Shown one piece after another: positions 22,398 to 32,913 of a DNA stretch of 64,000 nt; position 1 is the first letter of the stretch, and every line of letters starts with the position of its first letter. The DNA lies in the NCBI GenBank assembly GCA_016789885.1, contig JAEUPZ010000002.1:1-64000 (forward strand). The letters run 5' to 3'. This DNA comes from Chromatiales bacterium. GTDB lineage: Bacteria > Pseudomonadota > Gammaproteobacteria > Steroidobacterales > GCA-2729495. The position numbers and the translations under genes are program-made. The notes beneath the pieces are model-generated. The model was not told where the DNA came from and did not search any database. It worked only from the letters and a program-made list of their open reading frames with translations.

Positions 22398-25300
22398 CTA
22401 CACGAGCACCCGCTCGATGCCGCCGTCGTTGGCCTTCTTCACGTACTCGGCCATCCAGTTCGCGCCGAGCACCTGGTTCGCGATCTCGACGACGATGTAG
22501 TCGGCCTCGAGCAGGCCGTTCTGCAGGTCTTCGCCGTAGCGCTTGAGCCCCTGCAGGCAGCTGGGGCACGACGTCAGGATCTTCATCGGGCCCTGGCCAC
22601 CCACGGCGCCGCTGGCGCGCAGTTCCACCTCGTTCTTCTTCAACTCCTGCTCCTTGCGGAACCGGACCTGGGTCGAGATGTCGGGGCGGGTGATGCCGAA
22701 GGTCCCGCTCTCGCCGCAGCAGCGCTCGCTCTTGACGACGTTGGGGCCGACGAGGGCCTTCACCGTCTTCATGGGGTCCTGCAGCTTCATCGGCGAGTGG
22801 CAGGGGTCGTGGTACAGGTAGCCGCCGTTGCCGTCGAGCTTCATGCCCTTCTCGAGCAGGAACTCGTGGATGTCGATGATGCGGCAGCCCGGGAAGATCT
22901 TCTCGAACTGGTAGCCCTGCAGCTGGTCGTAGCAGGTGCCGCAGCTGACCACGACGGTCTTGATGTCGAGGTAGTTCAGCGTGTTCGCGACCCGGTGGAA
23001 CAGCACCCGGTTGTCGGTGATGAGCTTCTCGGCCTTGTCGAACTCGCCGGCGCCGCGCTGCGGGTAGCCGCAGCAGAGGTAGCCGGGCGGCAGCACGGTC
23101 TGCACGCCGACGTGCCAGAGCATGGCCTGCGTCGCGAGCCCCACCTGCGAGAACAGCCGCTCGGAGCCGCAGCCCGGGAAGTAGAACACCGCCTCGCTGT
23201 CGGCCGTCGTCGTCTGCGGGTTGCGGATGATCGGGACGTAGTCCTTGTCCTCGATATCGAGCAGCGCCCGGGCGGTCTTCTTCGGCAGCCCGCCGGGCAT
23301 CTTCTTGTTGACGAAGTGGATGACCTGCTCGCGGACGGGCGCCGGCCCGACCGTGGCCGGCGGCGCCGCCATCTGCGGCTTCGTGAACGCCTTCAGCAGG
23401 TTGCTGGCCGTGCGCTGGACGTTGAAGCCCACGTCGACCATGGCCGTGCGCATCAGCTTGATGGTCTCGGGGTTCGTCGCCGTCAGGAACAGGTCGGCCG
23501 CCTTCGCCGCCGGCCGGAAGCTCTTCTTGCCCATCTTGCGCAGCAGGTTGCGCATGTTCATCGACACGTCGCCGAAGTCGATGTCGACGGGGCACGGGTT
23601 CAGGCACTTGTGGCAGACGGTGCAGTGGTCGGCCACGTCCTCGAAGTCCTGCCAGTGGCGGATGCTGACGCCGCGGCGCGTCTGCTCCTCGTAGAGGAAG
23701 GCCTCGATCAGCAGCGACGTGGCAAGGATCTTGTTGCGTGGGCTGTAGAGCAGGTTGGCCCGCGGCACGTGGGTCGCGCAGACCGGCTTGCACTTGCCGC
23801 AGCGCAGGCAGTCCTTGACGCTGGTCGCGATGTCGCCGATGTCGCTCTGCTTCATGATGAGCGACTCGTAGCCCATCAGGCTGAAGCTCGGCGTGTAGGC
23901 GTTGGTCAGGTCGGCGTGCAGGGCCGGGTCGCGCAGCAGCTTGCCGCGGTTGAAGCGCCCCTCGGGGTCGATGCGGCGCTTGTAGGCGGTGAAGTCGGCG
24001 AGCTCCGCGTCGGTCAGGAACTCGAGCTTCGTGATGCCGATGCCGTGCTCCCCCGAGATCACGCCGCCCAGGGCCCGCGCCAGCTTCATCACCCGGGCGA
24101 CGGCGCGCTGCGCCGTCTGCAGCATCTGGTAGTCGTCGCTGTTGACCGGGATGTTGGTGTGCACGTTGCCGTCGCCGGCGTGCATGTGCAGCGCGATCCA
24201 GACCCGGCCGCGCAGGACCTGCCGGTGGATGGCCTGGCAGGCCTCGAGCACGGGCTGCAGGGCGGCGCCTGCGAAGATCAGCCGCAGCTGGTCGCGGATG
24301 TCGCGCTTCCACGACGCCCGCAGGGTGTGGTCCTGCAGCGACTGGAACAGCGTGCGCCCGGAGGCCGGATCGACCGTATCGAGGCCGTCGAGCCAGCCCT
24401 GCCAGCGAGCACGCACGTCGCGCAGCAGGGATAGCGCCTGCTGCGAGCGGTCCTCCAGGAACTCGGCGCTGGCGATCTCGCCGGCGTCGTCGCCGCGCCC
24501 GACGGGCAGGTTGCCGGTGCGGAAGAAGGCCTCCAGGGCGTCGACCAGGGCCAGCTTGTTCTGCAGCGACAGCTCGATGTTGATGCGCTCGACGCCCTCG
24601 GTGTACTCGCCGAGGCGCGGCAGCGGGATGACCACGTCTTCGTTGATCTTGAAGGCGTTGGTGTGCTTGCTGATGGCCGCCGTGCGCTTGCGGTCGAGCC
24701 AGAACTTCTTGCGCGCCTCGGCGCTGACCGCCACGAAGCCCTCGCCGGACCGGCTGTTGGCGATGCGCACCACCTCGCTGGTGGCCCGGGCGACGGCGTC
24801 GGGGTCGTCACCGGCGATGTCACCGATGAGGACCATCTTGGGCAGCCCGCCCCGCTTCGACTTGGTGGCGTAGCCGACGGCCTTGAGGTACCGGTCGTCC
24901 AGGTGCTCGAGGCCCGCCAGCACGGCGCCGCCCTGGCGCTGCTGTTCGAAGAGGTAGTCCTTGATCTCGACGATGCTCGGCACCGCGTCGCGGGCGTTGC
25001 CGAAGAACTCCAGGCACACCGTGCGGGTGTGCGCCGGCATGCGGTGCACGATCCAGCGGCCGCTGGTGATGATGCCGTCACAGCCCTCCTTCTGGATGCC
25101 GGGCAGGCCCGCCAGGAATTTGTCGGTGACGTCCTTGCCGAGGCCGGCCTTGCGGAAGGTGCCGCCCGGGATGTCGAGCCGCTCGGTGCGCTCGACCGTC
25201 TGGCCCGACGCGTCGAACCAGCGCAGCTCGAAGCTCGCCACCGGCACGTCGTGGATCTTGCCGAGGTTGTGGTCGAGACGCACCACCTCGAGCCAGCGCG

Positions 25301-26291
25301 CGTCCGGGGTCACCATCTTCCACGACGCGAGGTTGTCGAGGGCGGTGCCCCAGAGCACGGCCTTCTTGCCGCCGGCGTTCATGGCGATGTTGCCGCCGAC
25401 GCAGGAGGCATCGGCCGAGGTCGGGTCGACGGCGAAGACGTAGCCCGCCCGCTCGGCGGCCTCGGCCACCCGGGCGGTGACGACGCCGGCCTCGGTCCGG
25501 ACCGTTGGCACCTCGTGCCCGACGCCGGGCAGCGTCACCAGCTCGACGGCGGAAATGGCCTCGAGCTTCTCGGTGTTGATGACCGCGCTCTTCCAGCTCA
25601 GCGGCACGGCGCTGCCGGTATAGCCGGTGCCGCCGCCCCGCGGGATGATCGTAAGGTTGAGCTCGATGCAGGCCGCCACGAGCCCGGCCATCTCGGCCTC
25701 GCTGTCGGGCATGAGCACGACGAAGGGGAACTCGACCCGCCAGTCGGTGGCGTCCGTCACGTGGGAGACGCGGGAGAGCCCGTCGAAGCGGATGTTGTCG
25801 CGGGCCGTGTGCCGCCCCAGCACCTGCCGGGCCCGGCGCCGCAGCGAGGCCACCTCGGCGAACTGGTCGGCGAAGCGCTGCACCGCCTGCCGGGCTGCCT
25901 GCAAAAGCTCGCCCACCAGGGCGTCGCGCTCGCCGGCCGCCGGCGTGCGGCGGCCCTCGATGGCCTGCAGCCGGTGGTACAGGGCATCGATGAGCTGCTG
26001 GCGCCGCTTCGGGCTGTCGAGGAGGTCATCTTCGAGGTAGGGGTTGCGCTGCACGACCCAGATGTCGCCCAGCACCTCGTAGAGCATCCGCGCCGAGCGG
26101 CCCGTCTGGCGCTCGGTGCGCAGCCGGTCGAGCACGTCCCAGGCCCGGGGGCCCAGCAGCCGGATGACGATCTCGCGGTCGGAGAACGACGTGTAGTTGT
26201 AGGGGATTTCGCGCAGCCGTGGCGGCGCGTCCGGCGGCGGCGGGAGAGCCGGCCGGACAGGAGCTTCAGGGGCAGCCTGGGTCAGGGCCAT
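22398..26291 (-). CDS. Fused FAD-linked oxidase / Fe-S reductase (DUF3683, GlcD+GlcF-like)
   Basis: A 1297-residue, probably cytoplasmic or membrane-associated 2-hydroxyacid dehydrogenase-like protein. The order is: DUF3683 N-terminal region (about 25-115); FAD-binding PCMH domain with G-G-G-T-G-Y-T-G near 220; FAD-oxidase C-terminal domain to about 700 with [10 protein letters not shown]; two 4Fe-4S motifs C-x-x-C-x-x-C-x-x-x-C near 820 and 890; then two CCG domains (C-C-G-Y near 1075, S-C-G-T-C-Y near 1117, D-P-C-H near 1160, C-C-G-E near 1190). This order joins in one chain the functions split between GlcD/Dld and GlcF/LldE. The substrate may be lactate or glycolate, but this is not shown. 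Confidence 0.9.
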   Translation of the reverse strand: MALTQAAPEAPVRPALPPPPDAPPRLREIPYNYTSFSDREIVIRLLGPRAWDVLDRLRTERQTGRSARMLYEVLGDIWVVQRNPYLEDDLLDSPKRRQQLIDALYHRLQAIEGRRTPAAGERDALVGELLQAARQAVQRFADQFAEVASLRRRARQVLGRHTARDNIRFDGLSRVSHVTDATDWRVEFPFVVLMPDSEAEMAGLVAACIELNLTIIPRGGGTGYTGSAVPLSWKSAVINTEKLEAISAVELVTLPGVGHEVPTVRTEAGVVTARVAEAAERAGYVFAVDPTSADASCVGGNIAMNAGGKKAVLWGTALDNLASWKMVTPDARWLEVVRLDHNLGKIHDVPVASFELRWFDASGQTVERTERLDIPGGTFRKAGLGKDVTDKFLAGLPGIQKEGCDGIITSGRWIVHRMPAHTRTVCLEFFGNARDAVPSIVEIKDYLFEQQRQGGAVLAGLEHLDDRYLKAVGYATKSKRGGLPKMVLIGDIAGDDPDAVARATSEVVRIANSRSGEGFVAVSAEARKKFWLDRKRTAAISKHTNAFKINEDVVIPLPRLGEYTEGVERINIELSLQNKLALVDALEAFFRTGNLPVGRGDDAGEIASAEFLEDRSQQALSLLRDVRARWQGWLDGLDTVDPASGRTLFQSLQDHTLRASWKRDIRDQLRLIFAGAALQPVLEACQAIHRQVLRGRVWIALHMHAGDGNVHTNIPVNSDDYQMLQTAQRAVARVMKLARALGGVISGEHGIGITKLEFLTDAELADFTAYKRRIDPEGRFNRGKLLRDPALHADLTNAYTPSFSLMGYESLIMKQSDIGDIATSVKDCLRCGKCKPVCATHVPRANLLYSPRNKILATSLLIEAFLYEEQTRRGVSIRHWQDFEDVADHCTVCHKCLNPCPVDIDFGDVSMNMRNLLRKMGKKSFRPAAKAADLFLTATNPETIKLMRTAMVDVGFNVQRTASNLLKAFTKPQMAAPPATVGPAPVREQVIHFVNKKMPGGLPKKTARALLDIEDKDYVPIIRNPQTTTADSEAVFYFPGCGSERLFSQVGLATQAMLWHVGVQTVLPPGYLCCGYPQRGAGEFDKAEKLITDNRVLFHRVANTLNYLDIKTVVVSCGTCYDQLQGYQFEKIFPGCRIIDIHEFLLEKGMKLDGNGGYLYHDPCHSPMKLQDPMKTVKALVGPNVVKSERCCGESGTFGITRPDISTQVRFRKEQELKKNEVELRASGAVGGQGPMKILTSCPSCLQGLKRYGEDLQNGLLEADYIVVEIANQVLGANWMAEYVKKANDGGIERVLV

Positions 26292-26524
26292 GCGGGATGT
26301 TCGCGGGGGTTAATGCACGGGGATGGTAGCGCAGTTCGCTGGCCGGCCCGCGCCGGATACGCCAGCGGTACGCAGCGCGGGCGCGGGGCCCGGCAGGACC
26401 ATCATCAAGACGCGTGCACCACCCGCGCCGCGCTTGCCTGCCCGGGGACCCTGTGCAAAATACGGCGGCCGTGGGCCGCCCCCGTCCGGGCAGCGGCCAG
26501 CACCAGGGTTCCTGGGGAGTCAAC

Positions 26525-27466
26525 ATGATCAAGGCCGAAGGCCTCACCAAGCGCTACGGCGCCCTGACCGCCGTCGACGGGCTCAGCTTCACCGTCCAGC
26601 CTGGCGAGGTGCTGGGCTTCCTAGGGCCCAACGGGGCCGGCAAGACCACGACCATGCGCATGCTGGCGGGCTTCGTGCCGCCTACGGCGGGCCGGGCCGA
26701 GGTCTGCGGCTTCTCCATCGAAGACCGGCCGGTCGAGGCGAAGCAGCGGCTTGGCTACCTGCCCGAGGGCGCGCCGTCCTACGGCGAGATGACGCCCCGG
26801 GCCTTCCTGGCCTTCATCGCTGCGGTGCGACGCCTGTCGGGCCCGGAGCGCGCCCGGCGCATCGACGAGGTGGTGGGCCGGCTGCAGCTCGGCGCCGTGC
26901 TCGACCGCCCCATCGAGACGCTGTCGAAGGGCTTCCGCCGCCGCGTCGGGCTCGCCCAGGCCATCCTGCACGACCCGCCGGTGCTGATCCTCGACGAGCC
27001 CACCGACGGCCTCGACCCCAACCAGAAGCACGAGGTCCGCCAGCTGATCAACGGCATGGCGGCGGACAAGATCATCGTCATCTCGACCCACATCCTCGAA
27101 GAGGTCGACGCGGTCTGCACCCGGGCCATCATCATCGCCGGGGGCCGGATCGTCGCCGACGAGAAGCCCGCCGGGCTCATCGCCCGCTCGCGCTACCACA
27201 ACGCCGTGACGCTGCGGCTCGCCCCGGGCGGTGACGCCGCGGCCGTCGCCGGCGAGCTGCGGCAGGTGCCGGGCGTCGCCGAGGTCGAGGTCCGCGACGG
27301 CGCCGTGACGGCCTTCCCCCGGCCCGGCGCCGCGCTGCTGACGGCCATCGGCGACCTGGCCGGCAGCCGCGGCTGGGCGCTGGACCGGCTCGAGCTCGAG
27401 TCCGGCCGCCTCGACGAGGTGTTCCGCACGATCACCACGGGCAGCGCCCCGGGGAGGGCGGCCTGA
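26525..27466 (+). CDS. ABC transporter ATP-binding protein (GldA-like)
   Basis: A 313-residue ATPase. Walker A G-P-N-G-A-G-K-T is at 34-41, the signature L-S-K-G-F-R-R-R-V-G at 132-141 (the usual L-S-G-G-Q is replaced), and Walker B V-L-I-L-D-E-P at 152-158. The C-terminal 90 residues form the accessory domain typical of GldA/CcmA-type exporters. It is the first gene of a four-gene operon (ATPase, permease, GldG-like, DUF4340) and overlaps the permease start by one base. The start was set at the conserved M-I-K-A-E-G rather than an earlier in-frame codon. The transported substrate is unknown. Confidence 0.9.
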   Translation: MIKAEGLTKRYGALTAVDGLSFTVQPGEVLGFLGPNGAGKTTTMRMLAGFVPPTAGRAEVCGFSIEDRPVEAKQRLGYLPEGAPSYGEMTPRAFLAFIAAVRRLSGPERARRIDEVVGRLQLGAVLDRPIETLSKGFRRRVGLAQAILHDPPVLILDEPTDGLDPNQKHEVRQLINGMAADKIIVISTHILEEVDAVCTRAIIIAGGRIVADEKPAGLIARSRYHNAVTLRLAPGGDAAAVAGELRQVPGVAEVEVRDGAVTAFPRPGAALLTAIGDLAGSRGWALDRLELESGRLDEVFRTITTGSAPGRAA

Positions 27467-28200
27467 TGGACGGCATCCGCACCATCGCCCGCCGCGAGCT
27501 GCAGGGTTACTTCGCAACGCCGCTGGCCTACGTCTTCATCGTCATCTTCCTGGCACTGATGGGGGCCTTCACGTTCTACCTGGGCGGCTTCTACGAGCGC
27601 GGCCAGGCCGACCTGCAGCCCTTCTTCAGCTTCCACCCGTGGCTGTACCTGTTCCTGGTGCCGGCCATCGCCATGCGGCTCTGGGCCGAGGAGCGCAAGA
27701 GCGGCAGCATCGAGCTCCTGATGACGCTGCCGGTGACGACCTGGCAGGCGGTCCTAGGCAAGTTCGCGGCCGCCTGGGCCTTCACCGGCGTCGCGCTGCT
27801 GCTGACCTTCCCCGTCTGGATCACGGTCAGCTACCTGGGCGACCCGGACCACGGCGTCATCGTCGCCGGCTACCTCGGCAGCTGGCTCATGGCCGGCAGC
27901 TTCCTGGCCATCGGCTCGGCCATCTCGGCGGCCAACCGCAACCAGGTGGTGGCGTTCATCATCACGGTGGTCATCTGCTTCGTCTTCCTGCTGGCCGGGC
28001 TGCCGCTGGTCCTCGACTTCTTCAGCGGCTGGCTGCCGGAGCCCCTGCTCGACGCCCTGGCGGGCCTGTCGTTCCTGACCCACTTCACGGCCATCAGCAA
28101 GGGCGTCCTCGACCTGCGCGACCTGCTGTACTTCGGCCTCGTGATCGGCTTCTGGCTGTACGCCACCGCGATCGTGGTGGACCTGAAGAAGGCGGACTGA
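27466..28200 (+). CDS. ABC-2 type permease (GldF-like)
   Basis: A 244-residue inner-membrane permease with six spans of the ABC-2 type. The motif M-R-L-W-A-E-E-R-K-S-G-S-I-E-L-L after span 2 is the standard coupling region of this family. It partners the ATPase encoded just upstream (TGATG overlap) and precedes the GldG-like gene by a single base. In Bacteroidetes the equivalent GldAFG proteins serve gliding motility; in Proteobacteria the role is not defined, so this name reflects homology only. Confidence 0.88.
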   Translation: MDGIRTIARRELQGYFATPLAYVFIVIFLALMGAFTFYLGGFYERGQADLQPFFSFHPWLYLFLVPAIAMRLWAEERKSGSIELLMTLPVTTWQAVLGKFAAAWAFTGVALLLTFPVWITVSYLGDPDHGVIVAGYLGSWLMAGSFLAIGSAISAANRNQVVAFIITVVICFVFLLAGLPLVLDFFSGWLPEPLLDALAGLSFLTHFTAISKGVLDLRDLLYFGLVIGFWLYATAIVVDLKKAD

Positions 28201-28201
28201 C

Positions 28202-30097
28202 ATGGCGGACCTCGCAACCGGCAACCGGCGGACCCTCGGGCGCATCGGGCTCGTGGTGCTCGCCATCGGCTTCATCATCGCGGTCGCTGCGGTCAACATG
28301 GCCTTCAAGGGCCTGCGGCTCGACCTGACGGAGAACCGCCTCTACACGCTGTCGGAGGGCACGCGGAACGTGCTCGCCGACATCCCCGAGCCCGTCAACG
28401 TCTACTTTTTCTGGTCAGACCGGGCGACCACCAGCATCCCGTACCTGCGCAGCTACGCCGCGCGCGTCCGGGAAATGCTCGAGGAGTTCGCCAGCCGCTC
28501 CAACGGCAAGCTGCGCTTCACCGTCGTCGACCCGCAGCCCTTCTCGGAGGACGAGGACCGGGCCGCCCAGTTCGGCCTGCAGCCGGCCAACCTGCCGACG
28601 ACGCCGGAGCCCGTGTACCTCGGCATCGCCGGCACCAACAGCGTGGGCGACCAGGAGATCATCCCGTTCCTCGATCCCGGCAAGGAGCAGTTCCTCGAGT
28701 ACGACCTGGCGAAGCTCGTCTACTCACTCGCCAAGCCGAAGAAACCGGTGATCGGCCTGCTGTCAGGGCTGCCGATGATGGCGGGCTTCGACCCCATGAC
28801 CCAGCAGATGCGCGAGCCGTACGCCATCGCGGAGCAGCTGCAGCAGCTCTTCGAGCTGCGCGTCGTCGGCGAGGACCAGCCGCGCATCGACGACGAGGTG
28901 CAGGTGCTGCTGGTGGTGCACCCGAAGGAGCTCACCGACGCCGCGCTCTACGCCATCGACCAGTTCGTGCTCCGGGGCGGCAGGGCCTTCGTCTTCGTCG
29001 ATCCCTTCGCCGAGATCGACCCGGGCAACCCCATGGAGCCGCCGGGCCCCGGCGGCAGCAAGGCCTCGGACCTCGGGCGCCTGCTCGACGCCTGGGGCGT
29101 CACCGTCGACACCGGGAAGTTCGTCGCCGACGACCGTTTCGCGCTGACCGTGGGCGGCCTCACGGCCCGGCCGGTGCGGCACCTCGGCATCATCGGCGTA
29201 GACCAGTCGGCCATGGACCAGGACGACGTCGTCACCGGCGGCCTTGGCGTGGTGAACCTCGCCTTCGCCGGCCACATCGCCCGGAAGGACGGCGCGACCA
29301 TCGAGGTCACGCCGCTCATCCGCAGCAGCGAAAGCGCAGCCCTGATCCCGACGAGCCGCCTCGCCTTCCTGCCGGATCCCTCGCTGCTGCGCGATGACTT
29401 CGCGCCCACGGACGAGCGCTACACCATCGCGGCCCGGCTCACGGGCACCGTCCGGACGGCGTTTCCGGACGGGCCTCCGGCGGGCGCCGGTGGCCCCGCC
29501 CCCCACCTCACGGAGTCGGCAGCGCCCGTGGACATCCTGCTGGTGGCCGATGCCGACGTCGTCGCCGACCGGCTGTGGGTACAGAACCAGAACTTCCTCG
29601 GCCAGCGCATCTCCCAGGCCTTCGCCAACAATGGCGACCTGGTGATCAACGGCGTCGACAACCTGCTCGGCAGCAGCGACCTCATCAGCATCCGCAGCCG
29701 CGCCACCTTCAGCCGGCCCTTCGACAAGGTGCTCGAGCTGCGCCGGGCGGCGGAGGCGCGGCTCGTGCAGTCGGAGGAAGCGCTCCAGCAGGAACTGCGC
29801 GACACCGAGGCCCGGCTCAGCGAGCTGCAGGCGGCCCGCCAGGACGGGGGCACGGGCAGCCTGCTGCTCTCGCCCGAGCAGCAGCGGGAGATCGACCGCT
29901 TCCAGGCCCGCCGCCTCGACATCCGCAAGGAGCTGCGGCAGGTACAGCGCTCGCTGGACCAGGACATCGAGCGGCTCGGCAACCGGCTCAAGGCCATCAA
30001 CATCGCCGGCATCCCGCTGCTGATCTCGCTGCTGAGCCTCGGCCTGTACCTCGGCCGCCGCCGGCGCAGCCGGGCGGCGCCGGAGGTTCAGCCGTGA
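28202..30097 (+). CDS. GldG-family ABC transport auxiliary protein
   Basis: A 631-residue protein with one N-terminal span (about 12-34), a large periplasmic region, and a C-terminal span near 600-622. The N-terminal part holds the family's D-L-T-E-N-R-L-Y-T-L-S segment (about 39-49), and the central domain has the L-x-x-G-G-R-A-F-V-F-V-D-P pattern. Residues about 515-600 are a long coiled coil rich in E, R and Q. It is part of the ABC operon, and its stop overlaps the DUF4340 start (GTGA). It probably clamps a substrate or partner outside the membrane; function unproven. Confidence 0.87.
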   Translation: MADLATGNRRTLGRIGLVVLAIGFIIAVAAVNMAFKGLRLDLTENRLYTLSEGTRNVLADIPEPVNVYFFWSDRATTSIPYLRSYAARVREMLEEFASRSNGKLRFTVVDPQPFSEDEDRAAQFGLQPANLPTTPEPVYLGIAGTNSVGDQEIIPFLDPGKEQFLEYDLAKLVYSLAKPKKPVIGLLSGLPMMAGFDPMTQQMREPYAIAEQLQQLFELRVVGEDQPRIDDEVQVLLVVHPKELTDAALYAIDQFVLRGGRAFVFVDPFAEIDPGNPMEPPGPGGSKASDLGRLLDAWGVTVDTGKFVADDRFALTVGGLTARPVRHLGIIGVDQSAMDQDDVVTGGLGVVNLAFAGHIARKDGATIEVTPLIRSSESAALIPTSRLAFLPDPSLLRDDFAPTDERYTIAARLTGTVRTAFPDGPPAGAGGPAPHLTESAAPVDILLVADADVVADRLWVQNQNFLGQRISQAFANNGDLVINGVDNLLGSSDLISIRSRATFSRPFDKVLELRRAAEARLVQSEEALQQELRDTEARLSELQAARQDGGTGSLLLSPEQQREIDRFQARRLDIRKELRQVQRSLDQDIERLGNRLKAINIAGIPLLISLLSLGLYLGRRRRSRAAPEVQP

Positions 30098-31101
30098 ATC
30101 GCCGCGCGCTCGTCGTCCTGCTCGGACTGCTGGCGGCGCTCGGCATCGTCGTCGCCATCGGCAGCCTGACGGGCCGGGGGCAGGGCCCGCAGGACGAGGC
30201 CTTCATGCCCGAGCTGAAGGCGGCGCTCGGCGACCTCAGCAGCGTCGTCGTCACAGGCCCTGGGAACCAGGTCATCGCCACCATCAACCGCGACGGCGAG
30301 CGCTGGGTCGTGGCCGAGGGCGGCAACTACCCCGCCGACGTGGGCCGGCTGCGGCAGATCCTGCAGGCGCTGGCCGACGCACGCCGCCTCGAGGAAAAGA
30401 CCTCGTCGCCCGACCTCTACGACCGCCTCGGCGTGACCGAGCCCGGCGCTGCCGGCTCCCGCGCCGTGCAGCTGGACTTCAAGGGGGCGAAGCCGGTGCC
30501 CGGCGTGATCATCGGTGACACCAGTGTCGGCGGCGGCGACCGCGCCTACATGCGCCGGGTCGGCGAGGCCACCAGCTGGCTCGTCTCCGGCAAGTACGAC
30601 ATCGGCCGGACCACGGGGCAGTGGCTCGACCGGGTGGTCGTCGACCTGCCCGCGTCCCGCATCAAGGCCGTGACCATCACGCACCCGGGCCTCGAGGTAC
30701 TGCGCCTCGCGAAGGCCGACGAGGCGGCGGCCGATTTCGCCGTGCAGGGCATTCCCGCCGGCCGGCAGCCCAGCTTCGAGGGCGTGGCCAACGGCACCGG
30801 CGGCGCCCTCGGTGCCCTCGAGCTCGAGGCCGTCGCCGGCCGCGCGGTGCTCGGCGACCGCCCGCCGAAGCCGGTGGTCGCACGGTTCGAGGCCTTCTCG
30901 GGCCTCGTCGTCGAAGTGAGCGCCTGGCGGCTTGGCGACGGGACCCGGTTCACGTTCCAGGCGTCGGCACCGCCTGACAATGCGGCTGCAAAGGCCGAAG
31001 CCGACGCGCTGAACGCACGGACCGGCGGCTGGGTGTATACGCTGCCGTCGTTCAAGGCCGAACTGCTGACGAAGCGCATGGCGGACCTGCTGCAGCCCTG
31101 A
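30094..31101 (+). CDS. DUF4340 domain-containing protein
   Basis: A 335-residue protein with an N-terminal membrane anchor (about 5-22) and an extracytoplasmic body. The segment W-V-V-A-E-G-G-N-Y-P-A-D-V-G-R-L (about 70-85) is characteristic of DUF4340. The start is a GTG whose TG overlaps the TGA of the GldG-like gene, so translation is coupled; an earlier ATG in the same frame lies deep inside that gene. DUF4340 genes regularly follow GldAFG-type operons, suggesting a shared machine. Molecular function unknown. Confidence 0.85.
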   Translation: MNRRALVVLLGLLAALGIVVAIGSLTGRGQGPQDEAFMPELKAALGDLSSVVVTGPGNQVIATINRDGERWVVAEGGNYPADVGRLRQILQALADARRLEEKTSSPDLYDRLGVTEPGAAGSRAVQLDFKGAKPVPGVIIGDTSVGGGDRAYMRRVGEATSWLVSGKYDIGRTTGQWLDRVVVDLPASRIKAVTITHPGLEVLRLAKADEAAADFAVQGIPAGRQPSFEGVANGTGGALGALELEAVAGRAVLGDRPPKPVVARFEAFSGLVVEVSAWRLGDGTRFTFQASAPPDNAAAKAEADALNARTGGWVYTLPSFKAELLTKRMADLLQP

Positions 31102-31132
31102 GCGGGCACAGGTCACCGAAAGGACGACGCGC

Positions 31133-31879
31133 ATGCAAGTCGACTACGGCCCCGCCGCGCGGCTGGGCGTCGCGGTACCCCACTCGAACCCGACGGTGGA
31201 GCCGGAGCTGCGCGCGCTCATGGCCCCCGGCGTCGAGGTGTACGCCACGCGCCTCTTCCACCCGGCGCCCCGCGTCGAGGACCGGCTGAACCACTACATC
31301 CGCCACCTGCCCGATGCGGCGCGGACTTTCGGCACCCTCGACATCCGGGCCTTCGGGCTCGGCTGCACGGGCACGTCGTACGTGGCGGGCCTCGAACTCG
31401 AGGACCGCCTCGTCACCGAGGCAACTGCCGAGTGCCGGCTGCCGGTGGTCACGGCGACCCAGGCCATCCGCCAGGCGCTGGCAGCCCTCGGCGTCCGGCG
31501 CATCGCGCTGGTCTCGCCCTACCCGGAAGCGCTGGCCGAGGCGGGCTACGCCTACTGGCGCGATGCCGGCATCGAGCTCACCGCGCGGCTGCGCGTCGAC
31601 CCGGCCCTGGACGACACCCACCGCATCTACGAGCTGACGAGCGATGACGCCCTGCGCGCACTGCGCGCCATCGACGGTACCGGGGCCGAGGCCCTCGTCG
31701 CCACCGGCACCGGCATGCCGACGCTGCGGGCGCTGCGCGAACTGCAGCGGCAGGAGAACCGCCCGGTGCTGTCGTCGAACCTGTGCCTCGCCTGGGCGCT
31801 GCAGCGCCATGCGCTGCCGGACACGGCCCCCGCGTCGCCGGGGCACCTGCTGGCCGGCCTTCGGCTCGACCCGGCCTGA
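31133..31879 (+). CDS. Asp/Glu racemase superfamily protein (maleate isomerase-like)
   Basis: A 248-residue protein of the family that includes maleate cis-trans isomerase, arylmalonate decarboxylase and Asp/Glu racemases. The motif P-H-S-N-P-T-V-E-P-E near 16-25 and the first catalytic cysteine C78 (G-C-T-G-T-S) are visible. The second catalytic cysteine is expected near 192 but the sequence reads A-T-G-T-G-M-P-T, so it is absent; C218 lies too far along. The chemistry is therefore uncertain. It follows the ABC operon by 31 bases and may be read from the same transcript. Confidence 0.8.
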   Translation: MQVDYGPAARLGVAVPHSNPTVEPELRALMAPGVEVYATRLFHPAPRVEDRLNHYIRHLPDAARTFGTLDIRAFGLGCTGTSYVAGLELEDRLVTEATAECRLPVVTATQAIRQALAALGVRRIALVSPYPEALAEAGYAYWRDAGIELTARLRVDPALDDTHRIYELTSDDALRALRAIDGTGAEALVATGTGMPTLRALRELQRQENRPVLSSNLCLAWALQRHALPDTAPASPGHLLAGLRLDPA

Positions 31880-31936
31880 CGGCCAAAGTGGCACCGGCCA
31901 CCAACGGCCGCCCCACCCGCTCGCGCCGACGGCCCT

Positions 31937-32833
31937 TCAGCCGCCGGCGATCAGCGCCCGGATCTCCCGCAGCTTCGCCTTGATGCGCTGCGCGTTGGCG
32001 GGCCCCATGCGGACCAGCACCTTCTGCCCGGCCGAGCGTGACTCGAGGGCCGGATCGGCGAACTCGTACAGGACCTCGGGCCGCACCAGCGGGATCGGCC
32101 CCTCGATTTCCGGCGCGGCCAGCAGGTCGTCGATGGCCTGCACCAGCCGGTCGTTGAAATAGCGGCCCGGGTAGCCGAGGTCTTCGTAGGCCTGCTGGAA
32201 CAGCGGGTAGAAACGGCGGTAGACCGCCACGGCAGCCGCCGCGTCGAGCAGCGTGGCGACGCGCACGTAAGCGTCGTAGCGGCCGAAGTTCGCGGCGTCG
32301 AGCACCGGCGCTTCCTCGCTGCCCCCGACGACAAACGCGCCAGCCGCCTCGCGCACCGGCCACTTCGATCGCGGCGCCTGGCGGCGCGGCAGGTTGTCGA
32401 CGGTGGCCACGAAGCGCCGTGCCAGCCCGTCGGTGAAGAACAGCTGCCGGAAGGCCGGCGCGCCGACCAGTTCCGCCAGCTCGCGGCCCAGCATGCCGTC
32501 GCTGTCGTCGAGGGCCGGCAGCGGCTCGGCGGGTACGGCCTCGGGTGGTGCGTCGAGCGGGAAACCGGGGCCGGGCTCCACGGCGGCAGGCGCCTCGGGC
32601 AAGGGCTCCGCTGGCAGCACGGGCGCCGCCGGTGGTGGTGGCGGTGACGCACCCTGCCACAGCCACCAGGCCCCGGCAGCCAGCGCCAGGACGATGACCA
32701 GCGCCATGACGCGACGTCCCTGGCCGGCACGGCGCTCACCACCACCGGGCAGCCCCGGCGGCCGCTCATCCGGCTCAACCTTGATCGTGTCCGGCTTGAT
32801 TGCGTCCGGCTTGATCGTATCTGGTTCCTGCAT
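31937..32833 (-). CDS. DUF3014 domain-containing protein
   Basis: A 298-residue protein with one membrane span (about 43-60), a proline- and alanine-rich linker and a DUF3014 domain to the end (for example L-P-R-R-Q-A-P, F-x-R-Y-D-A-Y-V and R-F-Y-P-L-F-Q-Q-A-Y). The cytoplasmic head carries three copies of a five-residue unit, D-(T/A)-I-K-P/V, coded by 15-base repeats at about 32786-32826. The function of DUF3014 is not known, and it is common in Gammaproteobacteria. It is the last gene of a leftward block behind the carboxylesterase and S9 peptidase genes. Confidence 0.85.
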   Translation of the reverse strand: MQEPDTIKPDAIKPDTIKVEPDERPPGLPGGGERRAGQGRRVMALVIVLALAAGAWWLWQGASPPPPPAAPVLPAEPLPEAPAAVEPGPGFPLDAPPEAVPAEPLPALDDSDGMLGRELAELVGAPAFRQLFFTDGLARRFVATVDNLPRRQAPRSKWPVREAAGAFVVGGSEEAPVLDAANFGRYDAYVRVATLLDAAAAVAVYRRFYPLFQQAYEDLGYPGRYFNDRLVQAIDDLLAAPEIEGPIPLVRPEVLYEFADPALESRSAGQKVLVRMGPANAQRIKAKLREIRALIAGG

Positions 32834-32913
32834 CGCGAGTCGGCACCCTGATGCCTCGTTGGCCGAACGTTACCACGACCGCACCGCCGGGCCGGCCAGC
32901 GGGGCGGAGGGCG

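Noticed and set aside
19934..24312. Very long minus-strand frame covering the hydrolase, NmrA-like and oxidoreductase genes
   Set aside because: Antisense to two genes and out of frame with the third; the translation is low-complexity, and all three real genes are well supported.
22059..24434. Long plus-strand frame through the FAD/Fe-S oxidoreductase
   Set aside because: Antisense to clear FAD and cysteine-cluster domains.
32786..32826. 15-base tandem repeats considered as a regulatory or CRISPR-like array
   Set aside because: They are in frame in the DUF3014 gene and encode D-x-I-K-P units; three copies without spacers.
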